64,000 nucleotides of DNA, taken from the NCBI RefSeq assembly GCF_022347565.1, contig NZ_JAKRGH010000004.1, positions 235,432 to 299,431 of the forward strand, in the 5' to 3' direction. The translations under genes and the position numbers were made by a program. The DNA comes from Vibrio sp. Of7-15 (GTDB taxonomy: Bacteria; Pseudomonadota; Gammaproteobacteria; Enterobacterales; Vibrionaceae). The notes under the pieces were generated by a model. The model had not been told where the DNA came from, searched no databases, and was given only the letters and a program-made list of their open reading frames with translations. Below are positions 7,927-15,823 of the stretch, one piece after another (the stretch's first letter is position 1; the number at the start of each line of letters is the position of its first letter).

Positions 7927-10107
7927 TTAAATACTGATGCTGTTTGGTATTTGAGAAGGCAGCTGGAATGGGTAAGGCATTGGGCGAATTTTGTTTAACT
8001 GACGAATGGACACTTCATGCATCGACAGTTCCCCTTGGAAATCCGCTAACAACTCCTCTAACTCAGGGGAATCAAAATAAGGCACTCGCGGATCATCACT
8101 GTAATAGGCAAAGGTATCAAATTGAATGTTACTCAGTAGATACTCGAATGAGAAGGTATACAAAGAAACATCTAATGGCGGATACCAATCAAAACAGTCT
8201 TTTGCTGTTAGTACTTCATCACGTGTCGGCATATCACGATAAATCGTTCCTGCTACGCTTGGCATGTATGACATCAGCGGGTACTGAGCAAAGTTAACAG
8301 AAGCGTGTTGAGGACCAGCAATGTAGATGATCTGAGCAATCATTTTTGCCAAATACTCAGTACTATCAATCATGTACGGTTGTTCTGCATTTCCAGTTTC
8401 TTTTAAACCATTAAGCCCTTTAAAACCTGCAAATTCTGGGTTCACTAACTCATTTATCCATGCTTGAAGTTCCGTGTCTGCTTTCACTGCCGCATCGTTT
8501 TCGTAGTAATACCCAACATAACCTGAAACAAACTTATTAATAGACGCCCATAACAGACGGGTGTCATCACGGAATGGGAAGGTTGGCAGTGCATCTACCC
8601 CTCTTAGTTTAAAGATTTGATCTGGGTTTTGTTCATCCCAACGCCATGCTTGATGTGCTTTGGCCACCAAATCTAACGTAGACTCAATCGCAGGGCCAAC
8701 ATTAGTCGCCACCACCCCTCTAGGCACGATCAAACTATTTCTTGCATCATCATTAATTTGTAAGGTGAAGCGGAAATGAGGCTCTAATAAATGAAACAGT
8801 GGATGTTGCTTCGAAAGCTGGCGATGAGCTGCCAAAATCATAGGTTCAACCGTTAAATGGCATGCTCCTAAATGCGCAACAGATTCATGCTGAATGGCGC
8901 AGACAGTGTTCACGATGAATTTCGCAACTTTCCATTTATGCAGTTCTGGATCATTCGCCCCAGAACAATCATTAGGCGTCAGAATCGGCGCACTACCTTT
9001 TCCACCTTCACCACAATCGTTCAATTGCTTAAGCTGAATGGCGACAGGCACTAAAAAACCACCATCTGCCGGCGGGTAGCCCTCTGGGAGTTTTTGAGAA
9101 CAATAGAACAAAGCAATTGGAGCAGCTAAATAACGCGGAATGCCATTAAAGGTGCTGGTTTTCGCGCCATCCAATACTTCATAGTTACAAACATAAAGCA
9201 GTTTATTATTAATGGCCTCTTCTAATGTCACGGATTTATCACCAACCACAGACTGTAAAATTTCATCCGTAATTGGGAAGTGACGTTTGGAGTTCTCATC
9301 TTCCGATAAAGGCGCGCCCACAAGCTCAGAAAGCGTTATCGCATGGGTCATCGACTCTTTTTCAGACTCTGTACAAACACGAATTAAGTTAGTGGTGTTA
9401 AAACCTGCGGTTTGTAAATAAGAGAAGAACCAATCTTGCTCACAAGGTTTAGTGCCAGTCGCCATCCACTCTTTATGCGGAATGTCCATCATTAAAGGTT
9501 TTGCGATTGTCTCAAAAAGATTTTCATAATCTTCTGCTGAAGTGCCTTTCAAAATGACTTTGCTATCCGCGTCACCTAAAAGCTCATACAAGCCTGATTT
9601 TAGAATGGCCGTTAAACCTTCTTCTTCTACTTGTTTAACCACATTCTCAACACCAGTGACAATTTGAGCAATGTCTTTTGGCAATTTGATCAACCCTTCC
9701 ACCGTACTTTCTACGACATCAGGCACCTTTTTCAGCTCTTTGATCAATTTCTCTAACTTTTTAAGCTTTTTAGGAAGATTAACCATACTGGTATTTTCAT
9801 AATCTTCCCAAGCTTCTTTAAGCTCTTTAAACGACCCAAAATCCAAATCGTTTTTCAGATCTTCTTCAACCAATCGCACCAATACATTTTTATAGTTTTC
9901 TGCAATAACCTTACCGACCCTCAATACCTTAGCTTTATATGCCAAAGAGTAATTGTCTTCGGAAGGTACACTGGCCGTCATCGGCACACCCGGCAAGTAG
10001 GTTTGCATGTAATTGTACTTAGTACGGGCTAACTTTAAGTGATAATCGCGCTCTTCTAATTGCTCAGCGTCTGTTACTAGATTGGGTAGTATTATTGTTG
10101 AATCCAC
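7927..10107 (-). CDS. Bacterial lipoxygenase (non-heme iron fatty acid dioxygenase)
   Basis: Should add O2 to a cis,cis-1,4-pentadiene of a polyunsaturated fatty acid to give a hydroperoxide. All five iron ligands of the family can be placed: the H-x4-H pair in QHESVAHLGACH (H407, H412), H601 and N605 in QHASVNFAQY, and a C-terminal isoleucine (I726). PHFRFTLQIN and HPLFHLLEPH also match family blocks. Residues about 105-165 form a lysine-rich, probably helical insert. The chosen start is GTG at 10105-10107, because AAGGA lies seven bases upstream. The frame stays open to ATG at 10224 with a hydrophobic but basic-interrupted segment, so a longer form with a signal anchor (765 residues) is possible. 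A PLAT domain is not evident. Bacterial lipoxygenases are uncommon. Confidence 0.88.
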   Translation of the reverse strand: MDSTIILPNLVTDAEQLEERDYHLKLARTKYNYMQTYLPGVPMTASVPSEDNYSLAYKAKVLRVGKVIAENYKNVLVRLVEEDLKNDLDFGSFKELKEAWEDYENTSMVNLPKKLKKLEKLIKELKKVPDVVESTVEGLIKLPKDIAQIVTGVENVVKQVEEEGLTAILKSGLYELLGDADSKVILKGTSAEDYENLFETIAKPLMMDIPHKEWMATGTKPCEQDWFFSYLQTAGFNTTNLIRVCTESEKESMTHAITLSELVGAPLSEDENSKRHFPITDEILQSVVGDKSVTLEEAINNKLLYVCNYEVLDGAKTSTFNGIPRYLAAPIALFYCSQKLPEGYPPADGGFLVPVAIQLKQLNDCGEGGKGSAPILTPNDCSGANDPELHKWKVAKFIVNTVCAIQHESVAHLGACHLTVEPMILAAHRQLSKQHPLFHLLEPHFRFTLQINDDARNSLIVPRGVVATNVGPAIESTLDLVAKAHQAWRWDEQNPDQIFKLRGVDALPTFPFRDDTRLLWASINKFVSGYVGYYYENDAAVKADTELQAWINELVNPEFAGFKGLNGLKETGNAEQPYMIDSTEYLAKMIAQIIYIAGPQHASVNFAQYPLMSYMPSVAGTIYRDMPTRDEVLTAKDCFDWYPPLDVSLYTFSFEYLLSNIQFDTFAYYSDDPRVPYFDSPELEELLADFQGELSMHEVSIRQLNKIRPMPYPFQLPSQIPNSISI

Positions 10108-10314
10108 ACTGCGGTCCTTTCTATTATTATCAATTATTTTTAAAAACATCACTATAAACAACAATTTCGTAAATAAAAGACAACAAGTGAATTTATTCCT
10201 ATGAACCGTCAGCCAACCTCTCATTTTCCTATAGAAAAGTATGAAATAAGCCTTTTTTTATCCGACTTATGCGATTAGAATCGAGTAATATCACTATTTT
10301 TAGTAGGGAAAATA

Positions 10315-10614
10315 ATGACAACTGAAAATCAAGAAAACCAACCGTGTGAAGCATGTGGTTGTAGCGCTGAAATGGGCTTTATCATCAAGGAAGGTGATGA
10401 TGTGGCAGAAGTATCCGTTTATGCAGAAAATAAAGCACAGCTTGAAGCAGAACTCGGCGAATATTTGGCGCTAGCAAAAACAGTGAACGCTGAAGTAAAG
10501 TATGAGGCTCAAGAAATTAGCGACACAGCAACAGAGCTGCACGCTCGCTTCCAATTTGAATGCAGTGCTGAAAAGCTTATCTTTGAACTAAAAAGCCGTT
10601 CACTCGCAAAATAA
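10315..10614 (+). CDS. YfcZ/YiiS-family small protein (DUF406)
   Basis: 99 residues with no signal peptide. CEACGCSAEMG near the N-terminus and FECSAEKLIFELKSR near the C-terminus match the pattern of E. coli YfcZ and YiiS, whose role is unknown. TAGGG precedes the ATG. It is divergent from the lipoxygenase gene with about 200 bases between. The acidic composition is typical of the family. Confidence 0.8.
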   Translation: MTTENQENQPCEACGCSAEMGFIIKEGDDVAEVSVYAENKAQLEAELGEYLALAKTVNAEVKYEAQEISDTATELHARFQFECSAEKLIFELKSRSLAK

Positions 10615-10628
10615 AACGATGTCGAATC

Positions 10629-10658
10629 AATGACGGCCTGCTTATGAGTGCCGTCATT
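10629..10658. terminator. Hairpin between convergent genes
   Basis: AATGACGGC/GCCGTCATT nine-base stem with a 12-base loop directly after the yfcZ-like stop and before the end of the DUF1496 gene. The T tail is weak on both sides. Confidence 0.6.
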
Positions 10659-10660
10659 CA

Positions 10661-10909
10661 TTAATCTTTGATCTGCTTCCACATTAGCTTGCCATTCTTC
10701 TCAATGCTCTTTTCAGGCACACACTCTAAGTACACCCGACCAACCTGTAAGATAGAACCTAAACTGTAAGCTTTTCCATCGTATAAGCATACTCGGTTTT
10801 TCAACGATCCAGTTCCGATATTAATGTCTGGTGTTTTAATTACTTGCGCGTACGCAGGTAAGCAAACGTAAGCAAGGCTTAGCCACAATACTGCGAGTTT
10901 ACTTTTCAT
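10661..10909 (-). CDS. Exported DUF1496 (YnjH-like) protein
   Basis: 82 residues with a clear signal peptide cut after AYA (about residue 21). The mature part carries NRVCLYDGKAYSLGS and a VGRVYLEC block, which match E. coli YnjH and the DUF1496 family. The two cysteines may form a disulfide. The function is not known. AGGAG lies nine bases before the ATG. It has its own reading direction downstream of the cold-shock gene but is separated from it by a terminator. Confidence 0.75.
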   Translation of the reverse strand: MKSKLAVLWLSLAYVCLPAYAQVIKTPDINIGTGSLKNRVCLYDGKAYSLGSILQVGRVYLECVPEKSIEKNGKLMWKQIKD

Positions 10910-10937
10910 CCTTTACTCCTACCAATTCCACCGCACA

Positions 10938-10967
10938 TAAAAAAGAGCTCCAATAGAGTATATTGGA
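10938..10967 (-). terminator. Terminator of the cold-shock gene
   Basis: Read leftward: TCCAATA, loop TACTC, TATTGGA, then GCTC and a run of T. It lies about 35 bases past the csp stop. Confidence 0.8.
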
Positions 10968-11000
10968 ACCCTTACAATTTTGTCGTAGCTTAATTAGGGA

Positions 11001-11207
11001 TTAAGCTAGGTTAACGTTTGCAGCTTGTGGGCCTTTTGGACCTTGCTCAACGTCGAAAGATACCGCTTGGCCTTCTTTAAGAGTTTTAAAGCCTTCAGTT
11101 TGGATTGCGCTGAAGTGTACGAATACGTCTGCACCGCCTTCTTGTGAAATGAAACCGAAACCTTTTTCTTCGTTAAACCACTTAACGGTACCTGTTGCTT
11201 TAGACAT
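11001..11207 (-). CDS. CspA-family cold-shock protein
   Basis: 68 residues, a single cold-shock domain. RNP1 is KGFGFIS and RNP2 is VFVHFSAI, the nucleic acid binding motifs of this five-stranded barrel. It acts as an RNA chaperone that melts secondary structure at low temperature or during growth changes. GGAG lies six bases before the ATG. A promoter-like sequence about 180 bases upstream suggests the long 5' leader usual for cold-regulated csp genes. Which csp paralog it represents cannot be told. Confidence 0.95.
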   Translation of the reverse strand: MSKATGTVKWFNEEKGFGFISQEGGADVFVHFSAIQTEGFKTLKEGQAVSFDVEQGPKGPQAANVNLA

Positions 11208-11664
11208 AACGTCTCCTGACTGGGTATTAATTTATTCAATTTAGTGTGGCTAGTGTTCGTAGTACTTATGTTGCAAAAAATCAAATTCCGTAGTTCAGGG
11301 TACAACGTTATCATCTACGATGAAGAGCTACGTGCTAGTATTCGCTTTTGATGTAACAAAGTATGACTGATATACAAGCCGAGTTAATTATTAGGCAGAC
11401 ATTTGCGTATATCAAGGCTTATTTAGCGAATATAATCAAATAAATGCAGTAATGTGAGAAGCCCATAATTTTTGAATAGAAATACGATCAATCACAAAGA
11501 AAAATGCCAAATACGCCAAAATAGTGCTATAAATAGTCGGTTAACTACGCAACTGGACTCATTCGTTTTTTATCAAAAAAATCAACAAAATCTCAATAAA
11601 TCATTTAATAAAACGAACCACCTGCCGATACAGTGTTTAAGCACTCATATCTAGGAAATCGAAC
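11208..11664. other. Intergenic region with probable long csp leader
   Basis: About 450 bases. The left 170 are probably the transcribed leader of the cold-shock gene. The rest should hold the promoter of the repeat protein. Short open frames on both strands have no ribosome site or family pattern and are taken as chance. Confidence 0.5.
11387..11415 (-). promoter_or_regulatory. Candidate csp promoter
   Basis: Read leftward: TTGATA (11410-11415), 17 bases, AATAAT (11387-11392). A start near 11380 would give a 5' leader of about 170 bases. Confidence 0.4.
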
Positions 11665-12282
11665 GTGAACATTACCGCTTACATGCACTTTTTTTTACTT
11701 ATTGTAATGATCGGTCATGTTCCTATCAGTATTGCCAATGAACCACTAACTCATCATAAACTTATCAATCATATTGACTCCTATGGCAATGTCTCACTAC
11801 GCAATGCAGAATATTCTTCTTTACCCGATGGCCTAATAGTTAATGGCAACCTAAACATTGAAGGCAGCACCATTAAGAAGCTGCCAAAAGGATTAAAAGT
11901 TGAAGGCAGTCTGAACCTAGCACGCACTGAGATTAGCCGTATGCCGAGAGGGTTAAAAGTTAAAGGTTATTTGAACCTTGCAAACACACCGATCACTTAT
12001 TATCCAGCTAACATTAAAGTCGGCGGGTTCATTAACTTTGCTGGCTCGTTATTGCAGCAAATTCAGCCTGGGTTACGTGTTTACGGTGATTTAAGTTTAG
12101 TAAGAACCCCTATTAAAGAGCTTCCTTCACACCTTTACGTTGAAGGAAACTTATTTCTTGGCCATACAAAAATCACTGAGCTACCCAGCAATTTGGAAGT
12201 CAAAGGCAATATTCATCTAGGTGGGGTACAGCTTCAATCACTTCCTGAAGACTTAAAGCTCGGTGGTTATGTCTTTAAATAA
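11665..12282 (+). CDS. Exported leucine-rich-repeat-like protein
   Basis: 205 residues. It starts at GTG 11665 with AGGA eight bases upstream; an ATG at 11683 is the alternative. A hydrophobic signal sequence (about residues 5-25, ending near SIANE) is followed by about seven and a half tandem repeats of 20 residues with the pattern LPxxLxVxGxLxLxxTxI. These form a short beta-solenoid related to bacterial leucine-rich repeats. No anchor, catalytic residue or enzyme domain is visible, so binding or scaffolding is the only role the sequence supports. It is a single-gene unit; no partner gene is evident. Confidence 0.75.
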   Translation: MNITAYMHFFLLIVMIGHVPISIANEPLTHHKLINHIDSYGNVSLRNAEYSSLPDGLIVNGNLNIEGSTIKKLPKGLKVEGSLNLARTEISRMPRGLKVKGYLNLANTPITYYPANIKVGGFINFAGSLLQQIQPGLRVYGDLSLVRTPIKELPSHLYVEGNLFLGHTKITELPSNLEVKGNIHLGGVQLQSLPEDLKLGGYVFK

Positions 12283-12326
12283 GTCACAATAGAAGTTACA
12301 CCGCCACTTGTTAAACGAGCACCTTG

Positions 12327-12701
12327 TTAAACAACCACCGTACTCGGGAGTACATCGATTTCTTCCGTTTTTAAAAAGTTAAGAGGTACGTTCTCTACAT
12401 CGCCCATTTGGGTTCGTTTAATAAAATAGATGGCCTCAATCTTTTGAAACCCGACGTGAATGTCCAGAATGTAGTTCAACTCAAGAGATGGAACAAACGC
12501 TATCACTTCGAAGCGATAGTCACTACAGCGTTTTATTGCAACGGGTTTTTTCTGGTTTTCTTTTGGTAAACCATTAATCCGGACAAAAGCATGCAGTACA
12601 CTGTCACCTTTCGATGTCATTAAATCCCTCAGTGGGGGTAATAGACAAGCACCAAGAACGTCACCAGAGCCTAACTGGAGATAATACCTCTCAAACTTCA
12701 T
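12327..12701 (-). CDS. Unrecognised protein
   Basis: I do not recognise this 124-residue protein. It is probably cytoplasmic, with no signal peptide or membrane segment. It mixes beta-prone stretches (FEVIAFVPSLELNYILDIHVGF) with short basic loops. The chosen start is ATG at 12699-12701, with GAGAG a few bases upstream. An in-frame ATG 24 bases earlier (12725) lacks a ribosome site. It stands alone between two unrelated genes. Confidence 0.55.
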   Translation of the reverse strand: MKFERYYLQLGSGDVLGACLLPPLRDLMTSKGDSVLHAFVRINGLPKENQKKPVAIKRCSDYRFEVIAFVPSLELNYILDIHVGFQKIEAIYFIKRTQMGDVENVPLNFLKTEEIDVLPSTVVV

Positions 12702-12812
12702 ACTACTCTCTTTCACCTGAACCATTATGTTAAAGAAGTATAGATCTTATTTTTTACCGCGTACGATATCGTTCAAGATTCCAAGCCCAGTTCTTAGGAA
12801 TGCAATGTATTC

Positions 12813-13367
12813 TTAATATTGAAACTTATGCGCTGTATATCTTATGTATCTAGGTACTTCAAAGTGGTAAATCACGGCACCAATCACGACATCATTTTCG
12901 TTCTTTATTGGGTAAATGGCACTTTCATCATCAATGATATTTTGTCCTGCCTGCATGGCCCTGTCCCAACTGATATCATGATCGACTCGGTAATTAGGGC
13001 TAACGATACTTTGCCCTGCAATTATGCCTTTTGCATCAGACACAATCACTTGGGCAAATGCCAGCTCGTTTTCAATTTGAATTTCCCAAAGCAAATCCGA
13101 TATCACATTGGATGATATTTTCGCCATCATGGGTGAGTAACGGTCCTCAAGCTCTTTTGTCCACGCTACATGCTGCTGTTGCTTCTCATCATCCGATAAT
13201 AAACGATGCGTGTGATTTTGCTGTTCAAGAAACGTCATCACATTCTCATGACTCGTAATTTGAGACTGAACTGCGTCGAGTGCCCTTAACGTTTGATCTG
13301 ATGGCCATGCATAAGATTCTTTCAATGGCCCTAATAACAGAGGTAAAGTCCACATCAATCTATTCAT
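12813..13367 (-). CDS. Exported protein with a PDC/Cache-like sensor fold
   Basis: 184 residues. The start ATG at 13365-13367 has GGAG seven bases upstream; an earlier in-frame start lacks one. A signal peptide covers about residues 1-20. The C-terminal half (AQVIVSDAKGIIAGQS, then NENDVVIGAVIYHFEV) looks like the ligand-binding PAS-like fold found outside the membrane in chemoreceptors and kinases. Here it is not attached to any membrane or signalling domain. It may be a stand-alone periplasmic binding protein. The family assignment is inference. Confidence 0.6.
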   Translation of the reverse strand: MNRLMWTLPLLLGPLKESYAWPSDQTLRALDAVQSQITSHENVMTFLEQQNHTHRLLSDDEKQQQHVAWTKELEDRYSPMMAKISSNVISDLLWEIQIENELAFAQVIVSDAKGIIAGQSIVSPNYRVDHDISWDRAMQAGQNIIDDESAIYPIKNENDVVIGAVIYHFEVPRYIRYTAHKFQY

Positions 13368-13536
13368 CTTTATCTCCATATACAATATTGCAAACTGTTA
13401 AAATAACATACGATCATGAATACAAAAAACAATGAATACTTGGTATCTAGTTAATGACAAAACTAAGCATAAGCTTCAATCTTTGCCATATAGACGTTAG
13501 TATAAAAATTCAACGATGCAAGAAAGTGGAATTAAA

Positions 13537-14100
13537 ATGTACATTTTTGGTTATGGAAGCTTAATAAATACCTACTCTAGACAAAAGACTGGCCAAACAG
13601 GAAACTCCTACCCAGTTTCTATCTCTGGCTTAACACGTCATTTTGGTAAAATAGACTCTCGTTATTCCATTTCTCCCCTTGCGGCTCAGCAAGGCAAAGG
13701 CGAATGCAATGGTGTATTGGTCGAAATAGATGATATTGCATTGGCACAGTTTGATTTAAGAGAGAAAGGCTACCAACGCATTATCATAGAGCCTGAACAC
13801 ATTACCTTTTTACAAGCGCCAGTCCGATTAGATAGCCCGGTTTGGGCTTATGTTCGCCCTAACCCTAAAATACCTTGCCATGATCAGCCTATTGTTCAAT
13901 CTTACATTGATACGGTGCTCGCTGGGTGCTTATCTATTTCTCACGACTTTGCCCAAACCTTTATCAACACGACCGATGGCTGGCAACATGCGTTAATTAA
14001 TGACAGAGAAAATCCAATTTATGGCAACCTTGCTGGCGTACAAGATCATCACCGCCAGCAGATAGATCAATTACTAAAACCAGTCCTTTCCCTCAGTTAA
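13537..14100 (+). CDS. Gamma-glutamylcyclotransferase-like protein
   Basis: 187 residues. It starts MYIFGYGSLI, the nucleotide- or substrate-loop signature of the GGCT/AIG2 fold. Enzymes of the fold release 5-oxoproline from gamma-glutamyl compounds. A glutamate after the substrate loop (in FDLREKGYQR) is a candidate for the catalytic acid. The ATG at 13537 has GGA seven bases upstream and puts the signature at the very N-terminus, as is usual. The earlier ATG at 13516 adds seven residues and has no ribosome site. The true substrate is not known. Confidence 0.75.
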   Translation: MYIFGYGSLINTYSRQKTGQTGNSYPVSISGLTRHFGKIDSRYSISPLAAQQGKGECNGVLVEIDDIALAQFDLREKGYQRIIIEPEHITFLQAPVRLDSPVWAYVRPNPKIPCHDQPIVQSYIDTVLAGCLSISHDFAQTFINTTDGWQHALINDRENPIYGNLAGVQDHHRQQIDQLLKPVLSLS

Positions 14101-14174
14101 AGCAGGCTATAAAAGTGTGACAGATTGCTCATTTTTGAGCCTGTACACAGCTTTAAACACCCTCGGACAATATT

Positions 14175-14211
14175 GCCGCTCTCCTACTTGAACTCCAGAG
14201 CGGCCATTTTT
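14175..14211 (+). terminator. Terminator of the cyclotransferase-like gene
   Basis: GCCGCTCT/AGAGCGGC stem with a 14-base loop, followed by CATTTTT. Confidence 0.75.
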
Positions 14212-14224
14212 ACTGACTTATAGC

Positions 14225-14234
14225 CATCCTCCCC
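14225..14234 (-). promoter_or_regulatory. Candidate MalT box upstream of the GH13 gene
   Basis: Reverse strand reads GGGGAGGATG, one mismatch from the MalT consensus GGGGAKGAGG. A partial second match, GGGGAGTGTT, lies at 14277-14286 on the + strand. MalT control would suit an alpha-glucan enzyme. The match is short and the call is tentative. Confidence 0.35.
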
Positions 14235-14341
14235 TTTCTACGCCCCCAACACTCATACCTACTTTGTATTTTTCAGGGGGAGTGTTGGTCATAACTTGCC
14301 TCTTATAATGACCCAGCTCTGTAATTTAGATGATGGAACTC

Positions 14342-15730
14342 ATGAATAACTTACATAATGATCAGAAATGTTCATCAACCAATGTCATTCTCCACGCTTT
14401 TGACTGGCGTTATGAGGAAGTTTCTCAACAAGCAGAAAAAATCAGTACATTGGGTTATCGATCAGTATTGGTCTCTCCTCCACAAAAATCCATGAAAAAA
14501 GAAGGAGAAACAAAGTGGTGGCAACGCTATCAGCCACAAGACTATCGAGTTATTGATAATCAATTGGGGAATACCTCCGACTTTACAGCCATGGTGGCAG
14601 CGTTAGCAGCAGTAGGCATTCGAACCTATGTCGATATTGTGTTTAACCATATGGCAAATGAATCAGCCGTGAGAGACGATCTCACCTACCCTTGCAGCAC
14701 ATCTTTAGCAGAATACCAAGCAAACCGCTCTTATTTTGAACAGCAAAAGCTTTTTGGGGATTTATCCCAACCGCTTTTCACCTCTGATGATTTTGTTGAG
14801 GCCTTTGGAATAAAAGATTGGAAAGATAAATGGCAAGTCCAAAATGGCCGCATTACTGGAGGGCCACACGATCCCGGCTTACCAACATTACGAAGTAGCC
14901 CCTATGTCATCAAACAACAGCAGCAATACATACAAGCATTAAAAGATTTAGGAGTGAAAGGGTTTCGTATTGATGCAGCAAAACACATGTCCATTGAACA
15001 TATTCAGCAAGTTTGGACGGACGACTTAGCTCAAGGAGTTCATATTTTTGGTGAAATCATTACAGATGGGGGGGTCAGCAAAGAAGAGTACCAGCTCTTT
15101 TTACAACCTTATTTAGAGCAAACTTCTTTAGCTGCGTATGACTTCCCTTTATTTCATACACTTTATGATACCTTTCAAAATAATCAGTCAATAAGGGCAC
15201 TTATCAATCCTTATTGCTATGGAGAAGCCCTTGCTAAATCCCGGGCTATTACGTTTGCCATCACCCATGACATTCCTAACAACGATGTATTCTTGCCCTT
15301 AGTAATGAGTGAAGTCAACGAACATTTAACTCATGTTTATGTACTAGGAAGAGATGGTGGCGTACCACTGATTTACAGTGATAAAAACACCAGCAATACA
15401 CTCAGCGCAAATCAACAACCACGTTGGCAAGATGCATGGCAATCGAAGCCACTGCAAAACATGATCCGCTTCCATAATGCCGTTCATGGTACTCGTATGC
15501 AAAATGTACTGGCAACCGATGAGCAGCTCGCCTTTTATCGCGGAGACAAAGGTATTGTGGCCATTAATAACGCAAACGAAGCAGCAGTATTAACCATTCC
15601 AGTTCTTTCTGGTCATCAAAACGCCAAGTTTATCGACACCTTAACAGATCACTCTTTCACGGTGAAAAATGCCACTATTAACGTCAAGTTACAGGCAAAA
15701 AGTGCAGCCATGATTTTGATTCATAAGTAA
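14342..15730 (+). CDS. GH13 alpha-amylase-family enzyme, cytoplasmic
   Basis: 462 residues. The four conserved blocks are present: DIVFNH (region I), GFRIDAAKH with the nucleophile D211 (II), FGEII with the acid/base E238 (III), and THDIPNN with D310 (IV). It hydrolyses or transfers alpha-1,4-glucans. It has no signal peptide, so it probably acts on intracellular maltodextrin or glycogen. The C-terminal 80 residues form the usual beta domain. The start at 14342 is chosen for GGA six bases upstream; two ATGs 9 and 12 bases earlier are possible. No other maltose genes are adjacent. Confidence 0.85.
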   Translation: MNNLHNDQKCSSTNVILHAFDWRYEEVSQQAEKISTLGYRSVLVSPPQKSMKKEGETKWWQRYQPQDYRVIDNQLGNTSDFTAMVAALAAVGIRTYVDIVFNHMANESAVRDDLTYPCSTSLAEYQANRSYFEQQKLFGDLSQPLFTSDDFVEAFGIKDWKDKWQVQNGRITGGPHDPGLPTLRSSPYVIKQQQQYIQALKDLGVKGFRIDAAKHMSIEHIQQVWTDDLAQGVHIFGEIITDGGVSKEEYQLFLQPYLEQTSLAAYDFPLFHTLYDTFQNNQSIRALINPYCYGEALAKSRAITFAITHDIPNNDVFLPLVMSEVNEHLTHVYVLGRDGGVPLIYSDKNTSNTLSANQQPRWQDAWQSKPLQNMIRFHNAVHGTRMQNVLATDEQLAFYRGDKGIVAINNANEAAVLTIPVLSGHQNAKFIDTLTDHSFTVKNATINVKLQAKSAAMILIHK

Positions 15731-15752
15731 GAAATTAATAAATAACAAGCAC

Positions 15753-15783
15753 AAAAAAGCGGTCACTCATGTGACCGCTTTTC
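15753..15783. terminator. Bidirectional terminator
   Basis: AAGCGGTCAC/GTGACCGCTT perfect stem with a TCAT loop, A run before and T run after, between convergent GH13 and AbgT genes. Confidence 0.9.
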
Positions 15784-15823
15784 AACATTTAAACGCTTAA
15801 TATCGTCTTAGAAGCTAAATAAA

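Noticed and set aside
11006..11314. 102-codon frame antisense-shifted over the cold-shock gene
   Set aside because: Same strand, other frame of a clearly real csp gene; a shadow.
11472..11654. 60-codon open frame before the repeat protein
   Set aside because: No ribosome site, AT-driven composition, no family pattern; likely chance.
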